Of a stretch of DNA of 64,000 nucleotides, positions 7,782 to 16,061 are shown piece after piece. The stretch's first letter is position 1, and the number at the start of each line of letters is the position of its first letter. The DNA is from Gordonia sediminis (GTDB taxonomy: Bacteria; Actinomycetota; Actinomycetes; Mycobacteriales; Mycobacteriaceae). Location of the stretch: contig RZUM01000007.1 of assembly GCA_004193205.1 (NCBI GenBank), positions 1 through 64,000 of the forward strand, written 5' to 3'. Made by a program: the position numbers and the translations under genes. Below the pieces are notes generated by a model that saw only the letters and a program-made list of their open reading frames with translations, did not search any database and was not told the origin of the DNA.

Positions 7782-8867
7782 GTGGTGCGCGTGCGTCCGC
7801 ATCGTCGGAGGAGGGCGTGGGTCGGCGCCGCGCTGGCGGCCATTGCCGCCCTGACCGCGGGAGTGCCTGCCGCTCTCGCGGCACCCGCTCCCGAGCCAGT
7901 GGCGTCGCGGATCGAGACGATCATCCACGACTCGCCGCAGCAGGTCACCCTGGTCGTCTACTCCCAATCGATGCGTCGAATGATTCCGGTGACGGTGCTG
8001 CGTCCGCGCGACGCGAGTAAGCCGCGACCCACCCTGTATCTGCTCAACGGCGCGGGTGGCGGTGAAGACTCGGCGACCTGGGCGGCGAAGACCGACTACG
8101 TGACGTTCTTCGCGGACAAGAACGTCAACGTCGTCACGCCGATCGGCGGGGCGTTCTCCTACTACACCGATTGGCAGCGCGACGATCCCGTACTGGGACG
8201 CAACAAGTGGACGACGTTTCTGACCAAGGAACTCCCACCGCTGATCGACAAGGAATTCGAGACCACCCGGGTCAACGCGATCGCCGGTATCTCGATGGCT
8301 GGGACATCGGTGCTCAATCTGGCGATCTCCGCGCCACGGCTCTACCGTGCGGCCGCCGCCTACAGCGGATGCGCCCGCACCAGTGATCCGTTGGGGCAGG
8401 CCTACATCCGGATGGTGGTGGCCGACCGCGGGCAGGGCAACATCACCAACATGTGGGGGCCGGTCGGCGGCCCGGGCTGGCGGCAGAACGACCCGTACGT
8501 CAACGCCGCGAAGCTGCGCAGCACCAAGGTCTACATGACCTCGGGGACCGGACTACCCGGACCCTACGATCGTATGAACGCAACACTCGTCGGCGGGAAT
8601 CCTTTGATACTCGCCAATCAGGTCCTGCTCGGCGGCGCAATCGAGGCCGCCGTGAACGCATGTACCCGAGAGATGGTCGCACGGATGCGCAGCCTGCACG
8701 TTCCGATGCGGGTTCTCCTGCGTCCCACCGGAACCCATTCGTGGGGCTACTGGCAGTCCGACCTGGAGCGCACCTGGCCGATGATTTGGAAAGACCTCAA
8801 CCCGAAGGTGCCCACGCCGGCGAAGGCCGCGACCCTTCGTGACTCGCGAGCCACCCCCGCTCCCTGA
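7782..8867 (+). CDS. Secreted alpha/beta hydrolase, mycolyltransferase (antigen 85)-like
   Basis: 361 residues from GTG 7782 with GGAGG just upstream. A signal peptide is clear: basic RVRPHRRRRAW, a hydrophobic stretch, then likely cleavage after ALA near residue 33. The mature part has the esterase-D / antigen 85 fold: LYLLNGAGGGEDS, TKELPPLIDKEFE, nucleophile elbow AGISMAGTSVL (Ser), and a catalytic His in PTGTHSWGYWQ, the motif seen in trehalose mycolyltransferases. Probably acts at the cell envelope on trehalose mycolates or a related ester. The last ~12 codons overlap one arm of an inverted repeat (8833-8933), suggesting the 3' end was remodelled. Confidence 0.82.
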   Translation: MVRVRPHRRRRAWVGAALAAIAALTAGVPAALAAPAPEPVASRIETIIHDSPQQVTLVVYSQSMRRMIPVTVLRPRDASKPRPTLYLLNGAGGGEDSATWAAKTDYVTFFADKNVNVVTPIGGAFSYYTDWQRDDPVLGRNKWTTFLTKELPPLIDKEFETTRVNAIAGISMAGTSVLNLAISAPRLYRAAAAYSGCARTSDPLGQAYIRMVVADRGQGNITNMWGPVGGPGWRQNDPYVNAAKLRSTKVYMTSGTGLPGPYDRMNATLVGGNPLILANQVLLGGAIEAAVNACTREMVARMRSLHVPMRVLLRPTGTHSWGYWQSDLERTWPMIWKDLNPKVPTPAKAATLRDSRATPAP

Positions 8868-8933
8868 GCTGAGGTGTGAGGAGCGCAAGCCGCCCCCGCT
8901 CCCTGAGGTGTGAGCGAAGCGAGCCACGAAGGG
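8833..8933. repeat. Inverted intergenic repeat (CCCTTCGTG...CACGAAGGG)
   Basis: Arms 8833-8847 (CCCTTCGTGACTCGC) and 8919-8933 (GCGAGCCACGAAGGG) pair at 14 of 15 positions. Between them is a tandem of GCTCCCTGAG..GTGTGAG units (8860-8915). The left arm lies within the esterase coding sequence. The element separates the esterase from kstR and may act as a bidirectional terminator; it looks like a dispersed repeat, which is inference. Confidence 0.6.
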
Positions 8934-8949
8934 CCAGCAGCCGCGCGAA

Positions 8950-9612
8950 CTACTTGACCCGATCCTTGAGCAGCAGGTGCACGGTCAGTTCGAGGCGGTT
9001 GGTGACGTCGGTCGCCGAGGCGCGACGGGTCAGCCACTGCACCAGATTCGACATCCACACATCGGAGAGGACACGCGCGATCGCGAGGTCCTCCTCGGTC
9101 GGCTCGCCCTCGTCGACGATGGCGCCGGCGAGGAGTCGGTCGATGATCGCGGCCACCTGGTCGACCTCGGTGGTCGCCGACGCATCGGCGAACATGAACG
9201 CACGCGTCATCGCCTCGGTCAGCAGGGGATCGCGCTGCATGGCGTACGTGATCATGTCGAGCACGTGACGCAACCGCTCGATCGCGTTGTCGCCGCGCAG
9301 CTGCGAGCGGTCCACGCGCGCCTCCACGCGGCCGAGTTCGCGGGCCAGCGACGTGACGAGCAGATGGACCTTGGACGGGAAATACCGGTACAGGGTGCCG
9401 ACCGCGACGTCGGCCTTGTCGGCGACGGTGCGCATCTGGACCGCGTCGTAGCCGCCCTTGGATGCCAGTGCGAGAGTGGCGTCGAGGATGCGGCGCCGTC
9501 GCTCGCGTTGTGCCGTCGAACCCGTCTCGGTTGCCGACGTCGATGAACCAGCCGTCACGGCGGTGTCCGTCGACGGGTCGACGGCGGCGTTGGCCGATGT
9601 GGAACGTGCCAT
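8950..9612 (-). CDS. kstR: TetR-family repressor of steroid catabolism KstR
   Basis: 220 residues. After a poorly conserved 35-residue Ala/Thr/Ser N-terminus comes QRERRRRILDATLALASKGGYDAVQMRTVADKADVAVGTLYRYFPSKVHLL, the KstR DNA-binding domain. The ligand domain RAMQRDPLLTEAMTRAF-like segment and SDVWMSNLVQWLTRRASATDVTNRLEL also match KstR closely. KstR is the repressor of the cholesterol regulon; steroid CoA thioesters release it. It is divergent from fadE34, exactly as in mycobacteria, and a perfect KstR box lies in the shared promoter (9682-9699), so autoregulation is expected. The first ATG (9612) is used; a shorter start is possible. Confidence 0.95.
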   Translation of the reverse strand: MARSTSANAAVDPSTDTAVTAGSSTSATETGSTAQRERRRRILDATLALASKGGYDAVQMRTVADKADVAVGTLYRYFPSKVHLLVTSLARELGRVEARVDRSQLRGDNAIERLRHVLDMITYAMQRDPLLTEAMTRAFMFADASATTEVDQVAAIIDRLLAGAIVDEGEPTEEDLAIARVLSDVWMSNLVQWLTRRASATDVTNRLELTVHLLLKDRVK

Positions 9613-9681
9613 GTGCTCGCAGACATCCTCACGTGGTCGGTCGGTACAGGGTCGCTACCGATTGTGCAGCACCCATGGCAT

Positions 9682-9699
9682 ATTAGAACAGGTTCTAAT
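9682..9699. promoter_or_regulatory. KstR operator (kstR / fadE34 divergent promoter)
   Basis: ATTAGAACAGGTTCTAAT is a perfect 8+2+8 palindrome containing the KstR consensus TnnAACnnGTTnnA. It lies 33 bp before the fadE34 start codon and 69 bp from kstR, so it can control both. Confidence 0.93.
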
Positions 9700-9732
9700 T
9701 GCCCGTCACAACCTGACATACAGAGGATTCTC

Positions 9733-11907
9733 GTGACAATCGCCACGTCCACCGAACAGATCGCAGTCTGTGACGCGATCGCGACCTGGGCTCTGAGTGT
9801 TCATACCACCGAACTCGTCCGCGCCGACATCGACAAGCCGTGCGACCAGTGGACCGGGTTGTTCGCCCAACTCGCCGAGTTCGGGCTGTTCACCGCGGCG
9901 CTGCCGGAGGAGCGCGGCGGACTCGGCGGGACCTTCCTCGATGTCGCCGCGATGATCGAACAATGCGGGGAGCGCCTTGTTCCCGGCCCGCTCGGACCGA
10001 CCGTGGCCGCCGCGCTGGCTCTGTCCCGGATCGGCGGTGCCGGCGCCGACGCCCTGCTCACGCGCATCGCGGCCGGGGACATGCCCGCCACCGTCCCCGC
10101 CCTCACCTACACGGGTGCGGCTTTCGAGCTCGTTGACGGCGACCTCGACCTCGAACTGGTCCCCGGCTACGTCGACGGGTGTCTGCTGTTGGTGCCGATG
10201 GATGGGTCCGACGGGCGTCGTTGGTGGATCGTCCCGCCCGGTGTCGGCGCCCGCGATGTCACCCCGCAGGACGTGATCAGCGGCACCGAGTCCGTGTCGC
10301 GGGTGCGTCTATCCGGGATCGATCCGTCCTCGGTTCTCGAACTCGACGACGACGTCATCATGGGCGTCCTCTCTGCAACTCTGGCCGCCTATCAGAGCGG
10401 TGTCGCGCGCTGGGCACTCGACACCGCCGTCGACCATGCCAAGGTGCGCACCCAGTTCGGTGTGCCGATCGGCTCGTTTCAGGCGATCAAGCACATCTGT
10501 GCCGAAATGCTCTGTCGTAGTGAAGAACTCACTGCAGTGGCATGGGATGTAGCACGAGCGGTCGACGACGTGCTGGCCACCGACGAATCCGACCACGCCC
10601 GAGGCCAACTGATCCTCAGCAGCCTCGCGGCAGACGCGACTGTTGCCGATGCGGCGGTGGCCAACGCCAAGGACTGCGTGCAGGTGCTCGGCGGCATCGG
10701 GTTCACCTTCGACCACGACGCCCACCTGTACCTCCGGTCGGCGATGACAGCACGGTCACTGCTGGGTTGCGCGGAGCGAGCGAAGCAGGATCTCGGGCGG
10801 CTCGGCCTCGACCGTGTACGCAGGGATTTCGAGATCGACCTGTCCGCGGTCGAGCACCTGCGGGCCGGGGTGCGCGACGCCATCAAGGCCATCGCCGCCG
10901 CCGAACCCGACCGGCAACGCCAGGCGATGGCGGAGTCGGGTTACCTGATGCCCCATTGGCCGGAGCCGTACGGCCTGGGTGCCGAACCGGCCCTGCAGCT
11001 GCTCATCGACGCCGAGTTCGAACGCGCCGGCGTGGCCCGCCCGGACCTGGTGATCGGTGCGTGGGCCGTCCCCACCATCCTCGAGCACGGCACCGACGAC
11101 CAGCGTGACCGTTTCGTCGCCCCCACGGCCTTCGGCGACATCATCTGGTGTCAGCTGTTCAGCGAACCGGAGGCCGGCTCGGATCTCGCGGCACTGCGCA
11201 CCACGGCCACGCGGGCCGACGGCGGTTGGCGACTGACGGGACAGAAGGTGTGGACCTCGCAGGCGCACAACGCGACCTGGGGGGTGTGTCTGGCGCGCAC
11301 GGATTCGGACGCACCCAAGCACAAGGGCATCACCTACTTCCTCGTGGACATGACCTCACCCGGCATCGACATCCGCCCCCTGCGGGAACTCACCGGCCGT
11401 GCGAACTTCAACGAGGTGTTCCTCGACGACGTGTTCGTGCCCGACGCCTGTGTCGTGGGTCCCGTCAACGGGGGTTGGCGACTGGCCCGCACCACGCTCG
11501 CCAACGAACGTGTCGCCATGGGCGGTTCGGGCCTCGGCAAGGAGATGGAGTCGCTGCTGCGACAGATCGCCGCGATGCCGCGACCGCTCGAGCCACAAGA
11601 GCTGTCCGGCCTCGGCGGACTCATCGCCGAGGCCCACGTGGGTCGCGTGATCGACGCCCGCCTGGTGACCCGCCGGCTCGACGGCCACGATCCCGGCGCG
11701 TTGTCGAGCGTCCGCAAGCTGATCGGGGTGCGTCACCGGCAGGCCGTCCCCGAGTTCGCGCTCGATCTTCTCGGCGTCGCCGGGGTGGCGGCGAGCGAGG
11801 CATCGGACGGCTTCCTGCAGAACCGGTGCCTGTCCATCGCGGGCGGGACCACCCAGATCCTGCGCACCGCGGCGGCGGAACGGATTCTTGGTTTGCCGCG
11901 CGGTTGA
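9733..11907 (+). CDS. fadE34: Double-domain acyl-CoA dehydrogenase FadE34 (ChsE3)
   Basis: 724 residues from GTG 9733 (AGAGGA five bases upstream). The protein is two acyl-CoA dehydrogenase folds in tandem: residues ~1-370 (EERGGLGGTFLDVAAM; RTQFGVPIGSFQAIK) and ~371-724 (FSEPEAGSDLAALRTTA, KVWTSQAHNATWGV, and C-terminal IAGGTTQILRTAAAERILGLPRG). Length and neighbours match FadE34/ChsE3, known to oxidise steroid side-chain acyl-CoAs in the second beta-oxidation round with one FAD per fused pair. Cytoplasmic. Directly controlled by the KstR box at 9682-9699. Followed after 118 bp by the next KstR-controlled operon. Confidence 0.93.
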   Translation: MTIATSTEQIAVCDAIATWALSVHTTELVRADIDKPCDQWTGLFAQLAEFGLFTAALPEERGGLGGTFLDVAAMIEQCGERLVPGPLGPTVAAALALSRIGGAGADALLTRIAAGDMPATVPALTYTGAAFELVDGDLDLELVPGYVDGCLLLVPMDGSDGRRWWIVPPGVGARDVTPQDVISGTESVSRVRLSGIDPSSVLELDDDVIMGVLSATLAAYQSGVARWALDTAVDHAKVRTQFGVPIGSFQAIKHICAEMLCRSEELTAVAWDVARAVDDVLATDESDHARGQLILSSLAADATVADAAVANAKDCVQVLGGIGFTFDHDAHLYLRSAMTARSLLGCAERAKQDLGRLGLDRVRRDFEIDLSAVEHLRAGVRDAIKAIAAAEPDRQRQAMAESGYLMPHWPEPYGLGAEPALQLLIDAEFERAGVARPDLVIGAWAVPTILEHGTDDQRDRFVAPTAFGDIIWCQLFSEPEAGSDLAALRTTATRADGGWRLTGQKVWTSQAHNATWGVCLARTDSDAPKHKGITYFLVDMTSPGIDIRPLRELTGRANFNEVFLDDVFVPDACVVGPVNGGWRLARTTLANERVAMGGSGLGKEMESLLRQIAAMPRPLEPQELSGLGGLIAEAHVGRVIDARLVTRRLDGHDPGALSSVRKLIGVRHRQAVPEFALDLLGVAGVAASEASDGFLQNRCLSIAGGTTQILRTAAAERILGLPRG

Positions 11908-11989
11908 TCCCGGCCCCGATTGACTCGCGATGGCGAATTGGCAGTTGAAAGGCCATAGCGGCCACCCGAGCGCGCCCATCTGATACAAC

Positions 11990-12003
11990 TAGAACAGGTT
12001 CTA
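11990..12003. promoter_or_regulatory. KstR operator upstream of the fadE28-ltp2 operon
   Basis: TAGAACAGGTTCTA fits TnnAACnnGTTnnA with perfect symmetry of the arms. It lies 22 bp before the GTG of fadE28, so it overlaps the probable transcription start. Confidence 0.93.
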
Positions 12004-12025
12004 ATTATGGCGAGGAGGCGGTGGG

Positions 12026-13135
12026 GTGGACTTTGCCCTCGATCCGACGGCGGTCGCGGTCCGCGACGTCGCCGCGGAGGTGTTCGCACGGCATCAACCG
12101 GACTGGGCGACGACGTTCGGGCAGCGGGGTTTCGGCCGGGCAACGACGGGGGCCTTCGACGACGCGTTGTGGCACTCGATGGTCGACGCCGGACTGATGG
12201 CCCTGCCGCTGCCGCCCGCACTCGACGGTGACGACATCGCTGTCCTGGGCATCATGCCGTTGTGGCGCCGCATGGGCGAGGCGGCCGCGGTCACCCCGGC
12301 CCTGGGCACCCTGACCTCGGCGCTGACGCTTCGCGGCGCACCCGCCGAGACCCGTGAACGATGGTCGCGCACCCAGACGGGCGGGGCCTGGCACGCCGTC
12401 GCGGTCGGCGAGGTAGGCGACCCACTGACCGCCACCCCTCGCACCACCCTGCGTCGCGGCCGGCTCACCGGCACCAAGACCGGGGTCCTGCACGCCGACG
12501 GGTCGTCGGCGCTTCTCGTCGCCACCGACGCCGGGATCGTGGCTGTCGCGACCGATACACCCGGAATCACCGTCACCCGCACACCGTCGTCGAGCGGATG
12601 GGGCGAATACACCGTGCACTTCGACGACGTCGCGGTCGACGAGACCGACGTCCTCGGCCCCGACGACACCGACCTGCGCGACACCTACCGCCTCGCGCTG
12701 TGTGCCTATGCCGACGGGCTGGTCGCCGGGGCCACCCGTCTCACCGCCGACCATGTCAGCACCCGCGAACAATTCGGCAAACCCATCGCGCTGTTCCAGG
12801 CCGTCGGTCAGCAACTCGCCGACATCTACGTGATCGGGCGGTCGATGACCCTGGCGACCACCGCCGCCGCGTGGCGCATGTCCGAAGGTCTCGATGCGGC
12901 ACAGGATCTCGGCATCGCCACCTACTGGCTGGCGGCAGAGATCCCCGCGACGCTGCGGACCATGACCCATCTGCACGGCGGCATCGGCGTGGACGTCACC
13001 TACCCGCTGCACCGCTACTTCTCCATCGCCAAGGACCTCGCCCGGCTCGTCGGCGGGGCAGACGCGCGCCTCGACGAGATCGCCGACGTCTCCGACGCGC
13101 GCCTCGACCCGAAAGCACAGGACCATGTTCATTGA
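12026..13135 (+). CDS. fadE28: Acyl-CoA dehydrogenase FadE28 (ChsE1), side-chain operon
   Basis: 369 residues from GTG 12026 with GAGGAGG seven bases upstream. Acyl-CoA dehydrogenase fold with the FAD/dimer segment TREQFGKPIALFQAVGQQLAD and a C-terminal MTHLHGGIGVDVTYPLHRYFSIAKDL. The N-terminal half is divergent, as expected for the ChsE1-type subunit. In mycobacteria FadE28 and FadE29 form an alpha2beta2 enzyme that dehydrogenates 3-oxo-4-pregnene-20-carboxyl-CoA, the last three side-chain carbons. It overlaps fadE29 by 11 bp. First gene of the operon here: the cyp125 gene that heads the mycobacterial igr operon is absent. Confidence 0.9.
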   Translation: MDFALDPTAVAVRDVAAEVFARHQPDWATTFGQRGFGRATTGAFDDALWHSMVDAGLMALPLPPALDGDDIAVLGIMPLWRRMGEAAAVTPALGTLTSALTLRGAPAETRERWSRTQTGGAWHAVAVGEVGDPLTATPRTTLRRGRLTGTKTGVLHADGSSALLVATDAGIVAVATDTPGITVTRTPSSSGWGEYTVHFDDVAVDETDVLGPDDTDLRDTYRLALCAYADGLVAGATRLTADHVSTREQFGKPIALFQAVGQQLADIYVIGRSMTLATTAAAWRMSEGLDAAQDLGIATYWLAAEIPATLRTMTHLHGGIGVDVTYPLHRYFSIAKDLARLVGGADARLDEIADVSDARLDPKAQDHVH

Positions 13136-14288
13136 CCTCACCGACGAGCAGAAGGCGTTACGTGCCGAACTGCGCGCGTACTTCGCGAACCTGGTCGGTC
13201 CCGCCGACGCCGCCGTGATGCTCACCGAACGCCACGGCGAGACCTACCGCAAGATCATCCGGCAGATGGGCATCGACGGCTGGCTCGGCGTCGGATGGCC
13301 GGAGGAATACGGCGGCAAGGGTTTCGGAGAGATCGAACAGCAGATCTTCACCAACGAGGCGGTGCGCGCCGACGTGCCGCTGCCGTCGGTCACCCTGCAA
13401 ACCGTCGGTCCCACCCTGCAAGAGCACGGCAGCGAGGAACTCAAAACAAGATTCCTGCCCGACATCCTCGCCGGCAAGGTCCATTTCGCGATCGGCTACA
13501 CCGAACCGGAAGCCGGCACCGACCTCGCGTCGCTGACCACGTCCGCGGTACTCGACGGCGACCACTATGTGGTGAACGGCCAGAAGATCTTCACCACCGG
13601 CGCACACGACGCCGACTACATCTGGCTCGCGGTCCGCACCGATCGGGACGCACCCAAACACCAGGGCATTTCGATCCTGATCGTGGACACCACCAATCCG
13701 GGGTTCAGCTGGACGCCGATCATCACCGCCGACGGCGCCCACCACGTGAACGCCACCTACTACAACGACGTCCGCGTGCCGGTGTCGATGCGGGTCGGCA
13801 ATGAGGGTGACGGCTGGAAGCTCATCACCACCCAGCTCAACCACGAACGGGTGATGCTCGGACCGGCCGGCCGCATCGACGGGCTCGCCGCGCGCATCCG
13901 CTCCTGGGCGAACCGTCCCGGTCCCGACGGCACCCTCGTCGCCAAACACCCCGACGTCCGACGGGCGCTGGCCGAGATCGACGCCTACGCCCGCATCAAC
14001 GAACTGCTCAACTGGCAGGTGGCGTCGACCGGTGAGGCCATCTCGATGGCCGACGCCGCGGCCACCAAGGTATTCGCCACCGAACGCCTCCAACGCGTGT
14101 GCCGTCTGATCAACGAGATCATCGGCCGCTACGGCGATTTCACCGACCCGGACACCGCCGACCTGGTGACCTGGCTCGACGTCCAGCAGAAACGCAACGT
14201 GGTGATCACCTTCGGTGGTGGTGTCAACGAGGTGATGCGCGACATGATCGCCACCGCCGGCTTGGGATTGCCGAGGGCGAAACGATGA
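13125..14288 (+). CDS. fadE29: Acyl-CoA dehydrogenase FadE29 (ChsE2)
   Basis: 387 residues, the same length as mycobacterial FadE29. Strong family markers: MFIDLTDEQKALRAELRAYF, GWPEEYGGKGFG, IGYTEPEAGTDLASL, NGQKIFTTGAHDADYIWLAVRTD, ITTQLNHERVMLGPAGR, and C-terminal NVVITFGGGVNEVMRDMIA. Partner of FadE28 in the heterotetrameric pregnene-carboxyl-CoA dehydrogenase. Its start overlaps fadE28. Its stop (TGA 14286-14288) overlaps an ATG at 14285 that opens an unusual repeat-made frame leading to chsH2. Confidence 0.95.
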   Translation: MFIDLTDEQKALRAELRAYFANLVGPADAAVMLTERHGETYRKIIRQMGIDGWLGVGWPEEYGGKGFGEIEQQIFTNEAVRADVPLPSVTLQTVGPTLQEHGSEELKTRFLPDILAGKVHFAIGYTEPEAGTDLASLTTSAVLDGDHYVVNGQKIFTTGAHDADYIWLAVRTDRDAPKHQGISILIVDTTNPGFSWTPIITADGAHHVNATYYNDVRVPVSMRVGNEGDGWKLITTQLNHERVMLGPAGRIDGLAARIRSWANRPGPDGTLVAKHPDVRRALAEIDAYARINELLNWQVASTGEAISMADAAATKVFATERLQRVCRLINEIIGRYGDFTDPDTADLVTWLDVQQKRNVVITFGGGVNEVMRDMIATAGLGLPRAKR

Positions 14289-14647
14289 ACGAGACCACTG
14301 CCTCCGCCCGCTGGTCGAGTGCCCCAACCCGCTGGTCGAGTAGCCCTCCCCGCTGGTCGAGTAGCTCTTTCCGCTGGTCGAGTAGCTTCGAGCCGCAAGG
14401 CGAGAAGCGTATCGAGGCCACTCTCAGTGGTCTCGATACGCCTCCTCGCTGCCGCTCGTCGGCTACTCGACCAGCGGTGAGAGGTGTCCCCGCCCGCTCG
14501 TCGGCTACTCGACCAGCGGTGGGCGATACCCCCTCTCGACCAGCCGTGAGAGGTGTCCCCACCCGCTGGTCGAGTAGCTTCGAGCCGCTAGGCGAGAAGC
14601 GTATCGAGACCACTATCGCCGACCGACGAACGCGACCCTCCCGATGA
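14285..14647 (+). CDS. Repeat-encoded open frame linking fadE29 and chsH2 (doubtful protein)
   Basis: A 120-residue frame begins with an ATG overlapping the fadE29 stop (ATGA) and ends with a TGA overlapping the chsH2 ATG (ATGA). Almost all of it is translated from dispersed repeats: four RWSS units, an SSFEP(Q/L)GEKRIE(A/T)T unit twice, and SSATRPAV twice. It resembles no known fold and is probably not a functional protein. The open frame could keep ribosomes moving from fadE29 into chsH2. Not recognised in any other steroid operon I know of. Confidence 0.3.
   Translation: MNETTASARWSSAPTRWSSSPPRWSSSSFRWSSSFEPQGEKRIEATLSGLDTPPRCRSSATRPAVRGVPARSSATRPAVGDTPSRPAVRGVPTRWSSSFEPLGEKRIETTIADRRTRPSR
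14306..14625. repeat. Cluster of GCTGGTCGAGTAGC / GCGTATCGAGACCAC repeats
   Basis: At least five direct copies of CGCTGGTCGAG(TAG) and three inverted copies of CTCGACCAGCG lie within ~320 bp. Two copies continue into CTTCGAGCCGC(A/T)AGGCGAGAAGCGTATCGAG. The block around 14370-14490 can fold into a long hairpin (GTATCGAGGCCACT / AGTGGTCTCGATAC). A related pair sits at 18929-19019. These look like the dispersed hairpin repeats common in this group of actinobacteria. Confidence 0.85.
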
Positions 14648-15654
14648 CCACCACCGCAGACATCCGCACCGCCACCGACGCCATCAAGGCCGACGGCCCC
14701 AGCGCACCCATCACGGGCCGTGACCCCATCAACCAGCCCATGATCAACAACTGGGTCGAGGCGATGGGCGACGAAAACCCGGTCTACGTCGACGAATCCG
14801 CGGCCCGTGCGGCCGGCCACCCCGGCATCGTCGCACCACCCGCGATGGCCCAGGTGTGGACCATGCGCGGTCTGCACGGCCGCCGCGCCGACGACGACCC
14901 GCTGGGCCGGACCACTGCCCTCTTCGACGAGGCCGGTTACACCTCGGTCGTCGCGACCAACTGCGACACCGTCTATCACCGCTACACACAGCCCGGCGAG
15001 CGAGTGTCGCTGACGACGAAACTCGTCGACGTCGTCGGCCCGAAGACCACGGCGCTGGGGGAGGGCTGGTTCTTCACCACCCGCAACGTGTGGTCGGTCG
15101 GCGACGAGGTCGTCGCCGAGATGTCCTTCCGCATCCTCAAATTCCGGCCACCCGAGACGGAGCCGGAACCCGCCGAGGCGAACGCGGTGCCCGACGACCT
15201 CGACCCGACCCGGATGCTGCGACCCAGCGCCTCCCGGGACACCGCCTTCTTCTGGGACGGTGTGGCCGCCCACGAACTGCGCATCCAACAGGTCGCCGAC
15301 GGCACGCTGCGGCATCCCCCGATCCCTGCCCTATGGAAACCCCGCGATGCCGACGGGGTTGTGCCGCACACTGATTACCTCGTCGCATCGGGCTGCGGCA
15401 CCGTGTTCAGCTTCGTCGTCCACCACGCACCTCGGGTACCGGGGCGGCAGCTGCCGTTCGTCGTCGCACTCGTCGAACTCGAGGAGGGCGTCCGCATGCT
15501 CGGCGAACTGCGCGGGATCGACCCGCACGAAGTACGGATCGGATTACCGGTACGGGTGACCTTCCTCGACTTCCCGGCCGACGACGACACCGGCGCCCCG
15601 GCCTGGACCCTGTACGCCTGGCAGCCCATTGACGGCGAGGAGGAAAAGCAGTGA
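14644..15654 (+). CDS. chsH2: Steroid enoyl-CoA hydratase subunit ChsH2 (MaoC-like + DUF35)
   Basis: 336 residues in two parts. Residues ~15-175 form a MaoC-like hotdog (PITGRDPINQPMINNWVEAMGDENPVYVD, GHPGIVAPPAMAQVWTM). Residues ~215-330 form a DUF35 domain with the OB fold (ALWKPRDADGVVPHTDYLVASGCGTVFSF, LPVRVTFLDF). In mycobacteria ChsH1-ChsH2 hydrates the C17 side-chain enoyl-CoA, and the DUF35 part docks the aldolase Ltp2. The canonical zinc-ribbon cysteines of many DUF35 proteins are mostly missing. ATG overlaps the preceding repeat frame; its stop overlaps chsH1 (GTGA). Confidence 0.93.
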   Translation: MTTTADIRTATDAIKADGPSAPITGRDPINQPMINNWVEAMGDENPVYVDESAARAAGHPGIVAPPAMAQVWTMRGLHGRRADDDPLGRTTALFDEAGYTSVVATNCDTVYHRYTQPGERVSLTTKLVDVVGPKTTALGEGWFFTTRNVWSVGDEVVAEMSFRILKFRPPETEPEPAEANAVPDDLDPTRMLRPSASRDTAFFWDGVAAHELRIQQVADGTLRHPPIPALWKPRDADGVVPHTDYLVASGCGTVFSFVVHHAPRVPGRQLPFVVALVELEEGVRMLGELRGIDPHEVRIGLPVRVTFLDFPADDDTGAPAWTLYAWQPIDGEEEKQ

Positions 15655-16061
15655 CCACCCTTGCCCCGCAACCGGTTCGGATCGCCGACGCCCTGCCGTC
15701 GCTGACGATCGAGGCCACCCCGACCTTCGTCATCGCCACCGCGCTGGCCACCCGCGACTTCCAGGACGTCCACCACGACCGGGATCTCGCCCAGGCCAAG
15801 GGATCGAAGGACATCTTCGTCAACATCCTCACCGACACGGGACTGGTGGAACGCTACGTCACCGACTGGGCCGGGCCGACCGCACGCATCCGGTCGATCA
15901 ACCTGAAACTCGGGGTGCCCTGGTACGCCTACGACACCGTCACCTTCACCGGCGAGGTCACCGACGTCACCGACGATGTGATCACCGTGTCGGTCACCGG
16001 CACCAACTCGCTGGGCAACCATGTGATCTCGACGGTCACCCTGACGATCGGGGTGCAGTGA
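15651..16061 (+). CDS. chsH1: Steroid enoyl-CoA hydratase subunit ChsH1 (MaoC-like)
   Basis: 136 residues from GTG 15651, overlapping the chsH2 stop. A hotdog-fold protein with the catalytic pair region VIATALATRDFQDVHHDRDLAQAKG: the DxxxxH hydratase motif is intact here, whereas ChsH2 is the degenerate partner. Ends DVTDDVITVSVTGTNSLGNHV. Known role: forms the alpha2beta2 hydratase with ChsH2 for 3-oxo-4,17-pregnadiene-20-carboxyl-CoA. Its TGA overlaps the ltp2 ATG (TGATG), so the whole operon is translationally coupled. Confidence 0.93.
   Translation: MTTLAPQPVRIADALPSLTIEATPTFVIATALATRDFQDVHHDRDLAQAKGSKDIFVNILTDTGLVERYVTDWAGPTARIRSINLKLGVPWYAYDTVTFTGEVTDVTDDVITVSVTGTNSLGNHVISTVTLTIGVQ

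Noticed and set aside
14306-14625. Possible CRISPR-like array
   Set aside because: Copies are in both orientations with irregular spacing and no uniform spacers, and no cas genes are present. It is a dispersed hairpin repeat.
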